Shown in pieces: positions 29,821 to 39,099 of a DNA stretch of 64,000 nucleotides. How positions within the stretch are numbered: position 1 is the first letter of the stretch; the number at the start of each line of letters is the position of its first letter. Under the pieces are notes generated by a model. That model saw only the letters and a list, made by a program, of their open reading frames with translations. It had not been told where the DNA came from and did not search any database. The DNA is from Chitinophagaceae bacterium (GTDB taxonomy: Bacteria > Bacteroidota > Bacteroidia > Chitinophagales > Chitinophagaceae), in assembly GCA_016720585.1 (NCBI GenBank), contig JADKKH010000006.1:248001-312000 (forward strand). Direction: 5' to 3'. The position numbers and the translations under genes were made by a program.

Positions 29821-29828
29821 TATCTTTG
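29821..29828 (+). promoter_or_regulatory. -7 promoter box (TATCTTTG) of the PD40 protein gene
   Basis: TATCTTTG followed by CATTCC, a full match to the Bacteroidota TAnnTTTG box, about 40 bases before the ATG at 29869. Confidence 0.65.
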
Positions 29829-29868
29829 CATTCCTGTCAACCCACAGGCATTGATTAAACGAAAAAAG

Positions 29869-30966
29869 ATGAAAAAACTTGTTCTCATTTCAGGGATTAT
29901 TGTTGCGGCTTTTTCGTCCTGCAATAACAGTTCTATAATAGCCGGCACTAATTCCCCAAAAGATACATTGAGATATACGGATGAAACGCATTTAAAAAAT
30001 ATTCAGCAATTAACTTTTGGGGGTGATAATGCAGAAGCCTACTGGAGTTATGACAGCAAGTATCTTGTTTTTCAGCGGACCAATCCCAAAGAGGGTATTC
30101 TCTGTGACCAGATATTTATGGGGAAAGCTCCACTAAAGCCAGGCGGGAAGTTTACTTACAAAATGATAAGCAGTGGCAAGGGCCGGACCACCTGTCCCTT
30201 TTTTACCAAAGACGGCAAGCATATTATCTATGCATCAACCCACCTCGGTGGCGACGCCTGTCCGCCGACCCCCGACAGAACGAAATATGGCAATAAATAC
30301 ATCTGGCCTCTGTATAACACGTACGACATCTTTATGGCCGACCTCGATGGAAAGATCGTAAAACAGTTGACCAATTCCACAAGTTATGATGCGGAAGCAA
30401 CTTTATCACCCGACGGAAAGAAAATGGTTTATACCAGTACAAAAGATGGCGACATCGAATTGTACATTATGGATCTGGAAACGGGGAAAGAGCAACGCAT
30501 CACTCACACAACCGGATATGACGGTGGTGCCTGGTTCAGTCCCGACGGAACCAAATTAATTTGGAGAGCCAGCCGGCCCGGAACAGAAACGGCAATAAAA
30601 GAATACAAAGACCTCTTGGCCGAGAACCTGGTGGCCCCAACTAATATGGAAGTGTTTGTAGCAAATGCTGACGGTAGCCAGGTAAAACAGGTCACTCATT
30701 TCGGGCAGGCCAACTGGGCTCCGGCTTTTTTCCCCGACAGCAAACGCATCATTTTTGCCAGTAACCAGGAATATAAACGGGGCTTCCCGTTCAATCTTTA
30801 CTCGATCAATGAGGATGGCAGCGACCTGCAGAAAATAAGCCATGAAAAGATTTTCGATGCCTTCCCGATGTTTTCCCCCAACGGGAAGAAAATTGTTTTT
30901 TGCAGCAACCGAAATAACGGGGGCACCCGGGATACCAATGTTTTTATAGCTGATTGGGTGGAATAA
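29869..30966 (+). CDS. PD40/TolB-like beta-propeller lipoprotein
   Basis: 365 residues from the ATG at 29869. An upstream in-frame TTG at 29851 is less likely because the lipoprotein signal MKKLVLISG to FSSCNN starts at the ATG. It contains repeated propeller blades of PD40 type, e.g. AEAYWSYDSKYLVFQR, AEATLSPDGKKMVYTS, GGAWFSPDGTKLIWRA and AFPMFSPNGKKIVFCSNR. Relatives include the TolB propeller and dipeptidyl-peptidase N-domains; there is no peptidase domain here. Probably a periplasmic binding module. Confidence 0.85.
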   Translation: MKKLVLISGIIVAAFSSCNNSSIIAGTNSPKDTLRYTDETHLKNIQQLTFGGDNAEAYWSYDSKYLVFQRTNPKEGILCDQIFMGKAPLKPGGKFTYKMISSGKGRTTCPFFTKDGKHIIYASTHLGGDACPPTPDRTKYGNKYIWPLYNTYDIFMADLDGKIVKQLTNSTSYDAEATLSPDGKKMVYTSTKDGDIELYIMDLETGKEQRITHTTGYDGGAWFSPDGTKLIWRASRPGTETAIKEYKDLLAENLVAPTNMEVFVANADGSQVKQVTHFGQANWAPAFFPDSKRIIFASNQEYKRGFPFNLYSINEDGSDLQKISHEKIFDAFPMFSPNGKKIVFCSNRNNGGTRDTNVFIADWVE

Positions 30967-31000
30967 GATTTCCAATTTCAGATTTAAGATTTTAGATTTG
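30967..31000. repeat. AT-rich degenerate repeat, AATCTAAAAT family
   Basis: TTTCAGATTTAAGATTTTAGATTTG; its reverse complement resembles AATCTAAAATCATCAATCTAAAATC at 43421-43458 in the rpsD-rpoA spacer. Confidence 0.55.
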
Positions 31001-31014
31001 TCGAAACTCTGATT

Positions 31015-31482
31015 ATGTACAAGGGCCTCCTCCACCTGCATAGTGTTCTTCGTTGGGTAATACTTATTTTATTGCTCGTTGCTGTTTACAAAAGTTTTGT
31101 GGATCGGAAAAAGGCCTTTACCTCCGGCCATAAAAAAACCGGTTTGTTCCTGATGATTTGTTGTGATGTGATGTTGCTGCTGGGTGTATACCAGTGGGTC
31201 ACCGGGACCTGGGGTTTAAAAAGCATTCAGGTCAATGGCATGGGTGCCGTAATGAAAGACTCCGTCCTTCGTTTTTTTGCGGTGGAACATACTACGGCCA
31301 TGTTGATATCCATCGTACTGGTGCATGTCGGTTATTCTTATTCAAAGAAAAATATCCCTGATTCCCTGAAACATAAAAGGAGCTTATTGTACTTCGGACT
31401 GGCCCTGCTTATTATTCTTATTTCTATTCCATGGCCATTCAGATTGGTTGGTAGCGGAAGGGTGTGGTTCCCGGGAATGTAG
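31015..31482 (+). CDS. Four-helix membrane protein of unknown function
   Basis: 155 residues with four transmembrane stretches: VLRWVILILLLVAVYKSF, GLFLMICCDVMLLLGVYQWV, AMLISIVLVHVGYSYS and SLLYFGLALLIILISIPWPF. Conserved-looking His residues near the membrane face (LHLHSVLRW, AVEHTT, LVHVGY) could bind haem or metal as in small cytochrome b-like proteins, but this is inference. Short spacing to the PD40 gene; co-transcription possible. Confidence 0.65.
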   Translation: MYKGLLHLHSVLRWVILILLLVAVYKSFVDRKKAFTSGHKKTGLFLMICCDVMLLLGVYQWVTGTWGLKSIQVNGMGAVMKDSVLRFFAVEHTTAMLISIVLVHVGYSYSKKNIPDSLKHKRSLLYFGLALLIILISIPWPFRLVGSGRVWFPGM

Positions 31483-31484
31483 TT

Positions 31485-31979
31485 TTATCTTTTACCCAGC
31501 TCAATCACTTCACAGTCTTTGATCTCCTGGCCGTCTATTACAAAGCGGATCAGGGTCTTTACTTTATGCCAGCCCTGTTTGCCTGCTGCCCCGGGATTCA
31601 TATAAAGGCATTGCAGTTTATCATCATACATCACTTTAAGGATATGGGAATGCCCACAGATAAATAAACGGGGTTGGTGAATTTGTAATTCTTTTCTTGT
31701 CTCCGGGTTGTATTTCGGGGGAGAGCCCCCGATGTGACGCATCATCACTTTTACCCCTTCACAAGAAAATACAAGCTGTTCAGGGTAACTATTCCGGATA
31801 GATGGGTCATCAATATTACCATAAACTCCTTTTAGTGGCCGGAACAAAGCAAGTTCCCGGGCTAATTCAACAGTACCAAAATCGCCGGCATGCCAGATTT
31901 CATCGCAGTTGGAAAAATGCGTAAAAACGGTCTCTTCCAGGAAGCCATGTGTGTCTGATAGTAGTCCGATCCGGGTCAT
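31485..31979 (-). CDS. YfcE/MJ0936-type metallophosphoesterase
   Basis: 164 residues. Metal ligands in order: LLSDTHGF, WHAGDFG, VYGNIDDP, MMRHIGG, ICGHSHI and MNPGAAG. Small cytoplasmic phosphodiesterases of this family need manganese or similar; the natural substrate is unknown. Its end lies 3 bases from the convergent membrane protein. Confidence 0.9.
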   Translation of the reverse strand: MTRIGLLSDTHGFLEETVFTHFSNCDEIWHAGDFGTVELARELALFRPLKGVYGNIDDPSIRNSYPEQLVFSCEGVKVMMRHIGGSPPKYNPETRKELQIHQPRLFICGHSHILKVMYDDKLQCLYMNPGAAGKQGWHKVKTLIRFVIDGQEIKDCEVIELGKR

Positions 31980-32165
31980 TTGTCAGACTAAATTTAGTTG
32001 TAAATTTGAAAATGCCTTTTCACCGCAACTTCATCTATTATATTGATAAAAGAAAATGGAAATATTATTTCCTGATGGTATCTCTTCAATTAGACAAATG
32101 ATTCGGGGTACTTTACGTGTTTCATTGTCAAATTGTATCATTTTCTTATACTCAAATTCTTAAGT

Positions 32166-33323
32166 ATGCCTCACTACTTTCAACTCGGTACCATTCCGCA
32201 TAAACGTCATACGCAGTTCCGCAAACCCGATGGTGGGTTATACAGCGAACAATTGTTCTCTACAGAAGGATTTAGTGATGATTATGCTCTGTTGTATCAC
32301 TGTCATCCCCCGACCCAGATCATAAAAACAGAAACTCCTGTGGATGTGTCTCCGCATATCGCAGAGGAAAAAATGCTCAAGCACCGCAGCCTCGAAGGAT
32401 TTAAAGTAAAACCTGTAAAGGATTATTTGCAAAGCCGGGTGCCGGTCCTGGTAAATAGTGATTGCCATATTGTACTCGCCGCACCGCAGGAAAGCATGAA
32501 AGATTACTATTACAAGAACGCCGATGCTGATGAAATGATCTTTGTGCATGAGGGGAGTGGAACGGTGCATACGCAGTATGGAGAATTGCCTTTCTCGTTT
32601 GGGGATTATATTATGTTGCCCCGGGGTACGATCTACCAGATCAGTTTTGCCACGGCTGAAAACAGGTTATTTATCGTTGAATCATTCGCTCCCCTCCGTT
32701 ATCCCAAACGCTATATGAGTAAGTATGGACAGCTGATGGAACATTCGCCGTATTGTGAAAGAGATATCCGTCCGCCGCAGGACCTGAAAACCATTGATGA
32801 GAAAGGGGATTTTCTGATCAAGGCAAAAAAGAAAGGAATGTTGTATGGCTTGCATTATGGTACGCATCCTTTTGATGTGGTTGGCTGGGATGGATGTTGT
32901 TACCCGTATATTTTTTCCATTCATGATTTTGAACCGATAACCGGGCGGGTGCATATGCCGCCGCCGATTCACCAGACTTTTGAGACCAATACATTTGTAG
33001 TTTGCTCATTTGTACCAAGATTGTACGATTATCATCCCAATGCTATTCCAGCTCCGTATAATCACAGTAATATTGACAGTGATGAAGTGTTGTATTATGT
33101 GGAAGGTGAATTTATGAGCCGGAAAAATGTAACCCGGGGAATGATAACCCTGCATCCGGCGGGTATTCCGCATGGACCACATCCCGGAGCTGTGCAAAAA
33201 AGTATCGGGGCTAAGGAAACCAAAGAACTGGCAGTGATGGTGGATACTTTTCATCCGCTGATGCTGACCCGGGAAGCCCTGGAGATTGAAAACGGGGACT
33301 ATGTGATGAGTTGGGCAGAATAA
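32166..33323 (+). CDS. hmgA: Homogentisate 1,2-dioxygenase family protein
   Basis: 385 residues from MPHYFQLG (32166). The frame is open to 32133 without a better start. Double cupin fold: FVHEGSGTVHTQYGELPFSFGDYIMLPRG in the first half (split motif, two parts), and HMPPPIHQTFE, PYNHSNIDSDEVLYY and HPAGIPHGPHPG in the second, the last two supplying the iron ligands. It opens the ring of homogentisate to maleylacetoacetate in tyrosine breakdown. The Bacteroidota form is shorter than the human enzyme. No fumarylacetoacetase or maleylacetoacetate isomerase lies nearby, so pathway genes are dispersed. Confidence 0.88.
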   Translation: MPHYFQLGTIPHKRHTQFRKPDGGLYSEQLFSTEGFSDDYALLYHCHPPTQIIKTETPVDVSPHIAEEKMLKHRSLEGFKVKPVKDYLQSRVPVLVNSDCHIVLAAPQESMKDYYYKNADADEMIFVHEGSGTVHTQYGELPFSFGDYIMLPRGTIYQISFATAENRLFIVESFAPLRYPKRYMSKYGQLMEHSPYCERDIRPPQDLKTIDEKGDFLIKAKKKGMLYGLHYGTHPFDVVGWDGCCYPYIFSIHDFEPITGRVHMPPPIHQTFETNTFVVCSFVPRLYDYHPNAIPAPYNHSNIDSDEVLYYVEGEFMSRKNVTRGMITLHPAGIPHGPHPGAVQKSIGAKETKELAVMVDTFHPLMLTREALEIENGDYVMSWAE

Positions 33324-33350
33324 TTTTGAATTCCGAAAATTAAAATGATG

Positions 33351-33374
33351 AAAGGTTCGCCACGGCGGACCTTT
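33351..33374 (+). terminator. Terminator of the hmgA-like gene
   Basis: AAAGGTTCGCC / GGCGGACCTTT stem (11 bp with one G-T pair) and a tight loop, then TTACTTTTTTA. Confidence 0.8.
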
Positions 33375-33448
33375 TACTTTTTTATAGAAATGACTCAACA
33401 GGCAAGACGTGCGGTACATCTTTTTTTTGGATGTAAGTAAAAGATCTT

Positions 33449-33456
33449 TATTTTTG
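33449..33456 (+). promoter_or_regulatory. -7 promoter box (TATTTTTG) of the efflux operon
   Basis: Matches TAnnTTTG. It ends directly against the operator palindrome, and the start codon at 33478 is only 22 bases away, so the leader is very short. Confidence 0.6.
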
Positions 33457-33472
33457 TTAACCATTTGGTTAA
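33457..33472 (+). promoter_or_regulatory. Candidate TetR-family operator
   Basis: TTAACCA-TT-TGGTTAA, a perfect 7-bp inverted repeat with 2-base spacer, placed between the -7 box and the TetR start codon over the expected transcription start. This is the classic position for negative autoregulation by a TetR dimer. Confidence 0.72.
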
Positions 33473-33477
33473 ACTAT

Positions 33478-34094
33478 ATGGTTAAAATTAAAAAAGATCA
33501 CAACGCTGAAGAAAGGATCCTGGCCGCAGCCAAAAAAGTGTTTACCACCAAAGGCATGGCTGGTGCACGGATGCAGGATATTGCCGATGAAGCCGGGATC
33601 AATAAAGCCCTGGTGCATTATTATTTCAGGGATAAGGACAAGTTATTTGAAGTGGTTTTCCTGGCCGAAGCGCAAAAATTTTTTCCTAAAATAAACAGCA
33701 TTTTTAATTCGGAAGTCCCCTTATTTGAAAAAATTGAAAATTTTGTAGCAGAATATATTGATGAAATGCAGGAGAATCCTTACCTGCCCTGGTTTGTGAT
33801 GAATGAATTGCACCGCGATCCCGACCAGTTTATGTATAAGATCTGGGGTGAAAAAAATCTGCCAAAGCCCCAGAAATTACTGGAGCAAATTGAAAAAGAA
33901 GTGAAGAAAGGAACCATAAAAAGGATCAGCCCAATTCATTTACTGATGAATCTTTTGTCCATGACCATCTTTCCGTTTGTGGCCCGGCCCATGCTGACCC
34001 GTAATCTCCGTTTGAATGAGACTCAGTTTAAAGAGGTCATGGATCAGCGAAAAAAGAAATCCCAAAATTTATTTTTGATTCAATCCGGAAATAG
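33478..34094 (+). CDS. TetR/AcrR family transcriptional repressor, 3' end frame-disrupted
   Basis: About 205 residues from MVKIKKDHNAEERIL (33478). The frame is open upstream to 33409 but through the promoter. The N-terminal helix-turn-helix is VFTTKGMAGARMQDIADEAGINKALVHYYF (split: helices 1-3, residues about 16-50). The C-terminal ligand domain begins near residue 60. The uncorrected frame runs to 34188 inside tolC. Adding one A in the run near 34051-34056 gives KKEIPKFIFDSIRK and a stop at 34092-34094, 5 bases before the next gene. It probably represses this operon through the palindrome at 33457-33472. Effector unknown. Confidence 0.87.
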
Positions 34095-34099
34095 TTTTT

Positions 34100-35365
34100 A
34101 TGAAAAAAATACTGATCCTCTTTTTTTTAGCGCCTTTTCTTTCGATGGCGCAGACCGGGCAACCCCTGGGATTACAAAAAGCCTATGAACTGGCCCGGCA
34201 AAACTATCCCCTGATCAAACAAAGCGATTTGATCAAACAATCCAAAGACATTACGGTGGATAACCTCGATAAAGGTTTTTTGCCACAGTTTAGTATTATG
34301 GGACAGGCTACCTACCAGTCGGCAGTTTCGGGGGTTGAAATTCCCATTCCGGGTATATCCATTGCTACTGTGAACAAGGATCAATATAAATTCCTGGCAG
34401 ATATCAATCAACTCATCTATGATGGCGGGGTAATAAAAGACCAGAAGCGGGTACAGGAATTAAATGCTGAGACGGAGCAGCAAAAATTAGAGGTGGAATT
34501 ATATAAACTGAAAGAAAGAATTAATCAGCTCTTCCTCGGCGTTTTATTTTTAGATGAACAACGGAAACAGGTTGATTTGATCAGAACAGATTTAAATGCC
34601 GGTTTAAAAAAAGTGGAAGCACAGGTAAATAATGGTGTTGCCTTCAAATCAAATCTGAATGTCTTAAAAGCGGAAATTTTGAAAGCGGACCAGCGTTTGA
34701 TCGAACTGAATGCCACCCGGAAAGGATTAATAGATGTGCTGGGTTTGTTTATCAATCAGTCCCTGCCCGAAAATATTCAACTGGAGAAACCCCTTGTTGA
34801 AACAGCTGTCATAAACAATGAAATACAACGACCCGAACTTAAACTCTTTTCAATACAGGAAAAACTGATCGGCGGGCAGATCAAACTAATCGATTCCAAA
34901 AACAAACCCCGGGCAGGTTTTTTTCTCCAGGGAGGCTACGGCAAGCCTGGATTGAATTTTCTGAAAAATGAGTTTGCTTTTTTTTATACAACCGGTCTGC
35001 GTCTTAATTGGAATTTCGGTGGTTTATATACAAAGCAAAATGAAAAAAATCTGGTTGCCCTAAATCAAAAGTCACTTACCGTGCAAAAAGAAGTTTTTCT
35101 ACTGAACACCGGCACACAATTAAAACAACAGCAATCGGAAATTGATAAACTGCAGAAACTGATCGCTACCGACCAGGAGATCATTGATCTGCGGATAAAA
35201 GTAAAAGAGGCTGCCAAAGCACAACTGGAAAACGGGGTGATCACGGCTAACGATTACCTGCGGGAAGTAAATGCAGAAGACCAATCCAGGCAATCGTTAA
35301 TTACCCACGAGATACAATTGTTGCAGGCACAGATTAATTATCAGACTATTTCAGGAAAACAATAA
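34100..35365 (+). CDS. TolC-family outer-membrane efflux protein
   Basis: 421 residues. Signal peptide MKKILILFFLAPFLSMAQ. Long amphipathic helices (LYKLKERINQLFLGVLFL, VQAQVNNGVAFKSNL-type segment near 210-230, LRIKVKEAAKAQLENGVIT) and the family end RSLITHEIQLLQAQINYQ. Forms the trimeric outer-membrane duct for the pump encoded next. Second gene of the operon, 14 bases from the HlyD gene. Confidence 0.9.
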   Translation: MKKILILFFLAPFLSMAQTGQPLGLQKAYELARQNYPLIKQSDLIKQSKDITVDNLDKGFLPQFSIMGQATYQSAVSGVEIPIPGISIATVNKDQYKFLADINQLIYDGGVIKDQKRVQELNAETEQQKLEVELYKLKERINQLFLGVLFLDEQRKQVDLIRTDLNAGLKKVEAQVNNGVAFKSNLNVLKAEILKADQRLIELNATRKGLIDVLGLFINQSLPENIQLEKPLVETAVINNEIQRPELKLFSIQEKLIGGQIKLIDSKNKPRAGFFLQGGYGKPGLNFLKNEFAFFYTTGLRLNWNFGGLYTKQNEKNLVALNQKSLTVQKEVFLLNTGTQLKQQQSEIDKLQKLIATDQEIIDLRIKVKEAAKAQLENGVITANDYLREVNAEDQSRQSLITHEIQLLQAQINYQTISGKQ

Positions 35366-35378
35366 ATCATACTTAATC

Positions 35379-36317
35379 ATGAAGAAAATATTTTTAATAA
35401 CAAGTTCCGTTGTCTTTTTAATCGGGGCAGGCTGCCAGGGGAACGGAAATAGTTCTGACGCATCCGGAACCTTTGAAGCCGATGAAACCATTGTATCCTC
35501 AGAGTTATCCGGGAAAATTCTTTCTTTTAATGTAGAAGAAGGAGCACTACTTACCAAAGACAGTGTTATCGGGACAATTGATGCCGTCCATGTTTCCCTG
35601 CAACAGGAGCAGGTGGAAGCCAGTATCCGGGCCTTGAATGAAAAGACGGCCGATGCAGGCCCCCAGGTACAATTGCTGCAAAACCAACTCGCTGTTCAGC
35701 AGTCACAGTTGAATAATTTATTGTATGAAAAATCAAGAGTGGAAAACCTGGTAAAAGCGGATGCCGCCACAGGAAAGCAACTCGATGATATTAATGCACA
35801 GATAGATGTGGCCCGGAAACAGATGAATGTAACCCAGCAACAGATCGCTGTACAGAAAAACGCCATAGCGACACAGAACCGCAGCATACTAAGCGAGGCC
35901 GATCCGCTTAAAAAAAGAGTGGCGCAATTAAAGGACCAGGCCGGTAAAGCCAAAATAATTAATCCGGTTACCGGAACCGTTATTACCAAGTACGCGGAAA
36001 CAGGAGAAGTTACAACTGCCGGGAAAGCTTTGTATAAGATTGCAGACCTGTCCTCACTTAATCTCCGGGCATATATCACCGGTACACAATTGTCGCAGGT
36101 GAAACTAAATCAATCTGTAAAAGTGCTGATTGATGACGGGGCAAAAAAATATAAAGAATACCCCGGGACGATCATCTGGATCTCCGGTAAAGCAGAGTTT
36201 ACACCCAAGACCATACAGACCAAGGAAGAAAGAGCCAACCTGGTGTATGCGATAAAAGTGAAAGTGACAAATGACGGCTATGTAAAAATCGGTATGTACG
36301 GAGAAGTGAAATGGTAA
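35379..36317 (+). CDS. HlyD/YbhG-type periplasmic adaptor lipoprotein
   Basis: 312 residues with lipobox LIGAGCQG. Biotinyl-lipoyl halves flank a coiled-coil hairpin: FEADETIVSSELSGKILSF, VEEGALLTKDSVIG, then helices (QVQLLQNQLAVQQSQLNNL), then INPVTGTVITKYAETGEVTT and ADLSSLNLRAYITGTQL. It bridges the ABC transporter and TolC. Layout matches E. coli YbhG. Confidence 0.92.
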   Translation: MKKIFLITSSVVFLIGAGCQGNGNSSDASGTFEADETIVSSELSGKILSFNVEEGALLTKDSVIGTIDAVHVSLQQEQVEASIRALNEKTADAGPQVQLLQNQLAVQQSQLNNLLYEKSRVENLVKADAATGKQLDDINAQIDVARKQMNVTQQQIAVQKNAIATQNRSILSEADPLKKRVAQLKDQAGKAKIINPVTGTVITKYAETGEVTTAGKALYKIADLSSLNLRAYITGTQLSQVKLNQSVKVLIDDGAKKYKEYPGTIIWISGKAEFTPKTIQTKEERANLVYAIKVKVTNDGYVKIGMYGEVKW

Positions 36318-36321
36318 TTAC

Positions 36322-37236
36322 ATGCATTCAGTTATTGTAGAAAATATTATTAAAACCTACGGGAAGAAAAAAGAAGTTGCTGCATTAAGTGCTATATCTT
36401 TTGAAATCCCGAAGGGAGAACTGTTTGGCCTGATTGGTCCTGATGGGGCGGGCAAGACAACCTTATTCAGGATCCTCACTACTTTATTGCTGGCTGACAG
36501 CGGCAACGCCCGGGTGGATGGTTTTGATGTGGTGAAGGAATATAAATCCATACGAAAGAGGGTGGGGTATATGCCGGGTAAATTTTCCTTATACCCGGAT
36601 CTCACCGTTGAAGAAAACCTGAATTTTTTTGCTACCATTTTTAATACAAGCATTTCAGAAAATTATGACCTGATAAAAGATATCTATATACAGATTGAGC
36701 CTTTTAAAAAAAGAAGAGCCGGGAAATTGTCAGGAGGCATGAAACAAAAACTGGCATTGAGTTGTGCCTTGATTCACCGGCCTTCTGTTTTGTTCCTTGA
36801 TGAACCCACAACTGGTGTGGATGCCGTTTCCCGAAAAGAATTCTGGGAAATGCTGAAAGGGCTGAAGCAGCAGGGAATTACCATTTTAGTTTCCACGCCT
36901 TATATGGATGAAGCGGGATTATGTGATAAAGTGGCCTTGCTGCAAAATGGAAAAATTCTTTCCATTCATACACCTCAGGGCATCGTGGATGATTTTTCAG
37001 ATCCGTTATGGGCCGTTAAATCGACGGGTATGCTTCATTTGTTGAATGATTTGCTGGCACTGGAAGCGGTAAAAGATGCTTATCCCTTTGGTGAATTTCA
37101 TCATGTGGTCTTAAAAAATGAATCCGGTAAAAAGGAATTAGAGCAGTTTGTACAAAGCCGGGCAAAAGACCATGCCGTTATGCAGGCAGTAAAACCGGAT
37201 ATTGAAGATTGTTTTATTTCATTAATGAAAAATTGA
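36322..37236 (+). CDS. ABC transporter ATP-binding protein (first NBD)
   Basis: 304 residues. Walker A GPDGAGKTT (about 38-46), signature LSGGMKQKLALS, Walker B VLFLDEPTTGVD, H-loop region replaced by STPYMDEA. Cytoplasmic ATPase of the pump. Corresponds to one half of the fused E. coli YbhF. 4 bases after the adaptor gene. The usual switch His is Pro/Tyr context (S-T-P), as in many YbhF N-halves. Confidence 0.92.
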   Translation: MHSVIVENIIKTYGKKKEVAALSAISFEIPKGELFGLIGPDGAGKTTLFRILTTLLLADSGNARVDGFDVVKEYKSIRKRVGYMPGKFSLYPDLTVEENLNFFATIFNTSISENYDLIKDIYIQIEPFKKRRAGKLSGGMKQKLALSCALIHRPSVLFLDEPTTGVDAVSRKEFWEMLKGLKQQGITILVSTPYMDEAGLCDKVALLQNGKILSIHTPQGIVDDFSDPLWAVKSTGMLHLLNDLLALEAVKDAYPFGEFHHVVLKNESGKKELEQFVQSRAKDHAVMQAVKPDIEDCFISLMKN

Positions 37237-37237
37237 T

Positions 37238-37984
37238 ATGACAGGCGATAAAGTAATAACAGCTGATAAACTCACCAAACGGTATGGTGATTTTGTGGCG
37301 GTGGATCATATCAGCTTTGAGGTGCACAAGGGAGAAATTTTTGGTTTTCTCGGTGCCAATGGGGCTGGTAAGACAACGGCGATGCGGATGCTCTGCGGTC
37401 TTTCATTACCTACCTCCGGTAAAGCTACCGTCGCTGGTTTTGATGTGTACCGGGAAAATGAAAAGATAAAACAGAATATCGGGTACATGAGCCAGAAGTT
37501 TTCATTGTATGAAGACCTGACGGTAAAAGAGAATATGCGTTTTTACGGGGGGATTTATGGTATGAGTGATGCATTCATAAAAAACAAAACGGCTTCTATC
37601 CTGGATCAGCTTCATTTGCAAAAAGAAGGCAATAAGCTGGTAAAAGCACTTCCCCTGGGATGGAAACAAAAACTGGCTTTCTCTGTTGCCATCTTTCATG
37701 AACCCGGCATCGTTTTTTTGGATGAGCCCACCGGTGGTGTGGACCCGGTAACGAGAAGAGAATTCTGGAATATGATTTACCAGGCTTCCGAATCAGGCAT
37801 TACCATTTTTGTTACCACCCATTATATGGATGAAGCGGAGTATTGTAACCGCGTCAGTATAATGGTAGATGGGAAAATTGAGGCATTGGATTCGCCGGCG
37901 CAGTTAAAGAAAATTTATGAAGCGGGATCTATGGAGGACGTGTTTTTACAATTGGCCCGGAAAGCTGTGCGGGCGGCAGATTAA
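37238..37984 (+). CDS. ABC transporter ATP-binding protein (second NBD)
   Basis: 248 residues. Walker A GANGAGKTTAM, Q-loop GYMSQKFSLYEDLT, Walker B IVFLDEPTGGVDP, switch His VTTHYMDEA. The signature is degenerate: LPLGWKQKLAFS in place of LSGGQ. Together with the previous gene it would make an asymmetric ATPase pair with complementary defects (first lacks the switch His, second lacks LSGG). 1 base gap to the previous gene. Confidence 0.92.
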   Translation: MTGDKVITADKLTKRYGDFVAVDHISFEVHKGEIFGFLGANGAGKTTAMRMLCGLSLPTSGKATVAGFDVYRENEKIKQNIGYMSQKFSLYEDLTVKENMRFYGGIYGMSDAFIKNKTASILDQLHLQKEGNKLVKALPLGWKQKLAFSVAIFHEPGIVFLDEPTGGVDPVTRREFWNMIYQASESGITIFVTTHYMDEAEYCNRVSIMVDGKIEALDSPAQLKKIYEAGSMEDVFLQLARKAVRAAD

Positions 37985-37992
37985 AATTATTT

Positions 37993-39099
37993 ATGAAGCA
38001 ATTTTTATCTTTTGTAAAAAAAGAGTTTTATCATATCGGAAGGGATAAGCGTACGCTGTTTATTCTGTTGGGTATGCCTGTGGTACAGATTCTCATCTTT
38101 GGGTTTGCACTTACCAATGAGGTTAAAAATTCCAAAATTGCTGTACTGGATAATTCAAAAGATGAAGCCAGCAATGCGCTCATCAGCCAGCTGGATGCCA
38201 GCCGTTATTTTGACCTTGAAAAAAATCTTGTATCCTTTAACCAGGTAGAGGAAGAATTCAAAAGAGGAAAGATAAAACTGGCGGTTATTTTTCCGGAGCA
38301 TTTCAGTGAGGACCTGCTGCATCTCAATAAAGCCCAGGTGCAGCTGATTGCAGATGCCTCGGATCCGAATGTGGCCAATACCCTGATCAATTATGCTTCG
38401 GCCATAATTATGGATTATCAAAGCCGGATTACCGGGAACCGGAAATTACCTTACACGATAAATACAGAAATGCGGATGCTCTACAATCCGCAATTAAAAG
38501 GCGCTTTCAATTTTGTACCCGGGGTCATGGCCATGGTGCTCCTGTTGGTTTGCACCATGATGACCGCCATCACTATTGTAAAAGAAAAAGAAATGGGTAC
38601 GATGGAGATCATGCTTGTATCTCCTATGAGACCCCAGTTGGTTGTATTGGCCAAAGCGGTCCCGTATTTATTATTATCCATCGTTAATATCATTACGATC
38701 TTATTATTAAGTGTGTTTGTCCTGGAACTCCCCATTAATGGAAGCCTGACCTTACTGATGTCTGAAAGTATTTTGTTTACGGTGGTTTCTTTATCCCTGG
38801 GACTGCTTATTTCAACGGGGGCAGCCTCACAGCAAACAGCCATGTTCATTTCGCTGGTAGCCTTGTTTCTCCCCACGATCATGCTCAGTGGTTTTATGTT
38901 CCCGGTGGAGAACATGCCATTGCCGCTGCGCATCATTTCAAATATTGTTCCGGCAAAATGGTATTACAGTATTGTAAAATCGGTGATGATAAAAGGGTTG
39001 GGTCTACAGGCTATCTGGAAAGAAACACTCATTTTAGGTGGTATGATGGTATTTTTTTTAACGCTGGCCATTAAGAAATTTAAAATCCGCCTGGCATGA
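37993..39099 (+). CDS. ABC-2 type permease (YbhS-like)
   Basis: 368 residues. N-terminal helix near 20-40, a large periplasmic domain (ALTNEVKNSKIAVLDNSKDE onward), then five helices in the second half, including FVPGVMAMVLLLVCTMMTA and the VKEKEMGTMEIMLVSPMRP coupling region and ending near MLSGFMFPVENMP. One of two permease subunits of the pump. Its stop overlaps the next ATG by 4 bases. Confidence 0.92.
   Translation: MKQFLSFVKKEFYHIGRDKRTLFILLGMPVVQILIFGFALTNEVKNSKIAVLDNSKDEASNALISQLDASRYFDLEKNLVSFNQVEEEFKRGKIKLAVIFPEHFSEDLLHLNKAQVQLIADASDPNVANTLINYASAIIMDYQSRITGNRKLPYTINTEMRMLYNPQLKGAFNFVPGVMAMVLLLVCTMMTAITIVKEKEMGTMEIMLVSPMRPQLVVLAKAVPYLLLSIVNIITILLLSVFVLELPINGSLTLLMSESILFTVVSLSLGLLISTGAASQQTAMFISLVALFLPTIMLSGFMFPVENMPLPLRIISNIVPAKWYYSIVKSVMIKGLGLQAIWKETLILGGMMVFFLTLAIKKFKIRLA

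Noticed and set aside
33409..33477. Upstream start for TetR
   Set aside because: Codons cover the -7 box and operator and have no family similarity.
34095..34188. TetR C-terminus overlapping tolC by 89 bases
   Set aside because: One missing A explains it; the repaired frame stops at 34094 with a family-like end.
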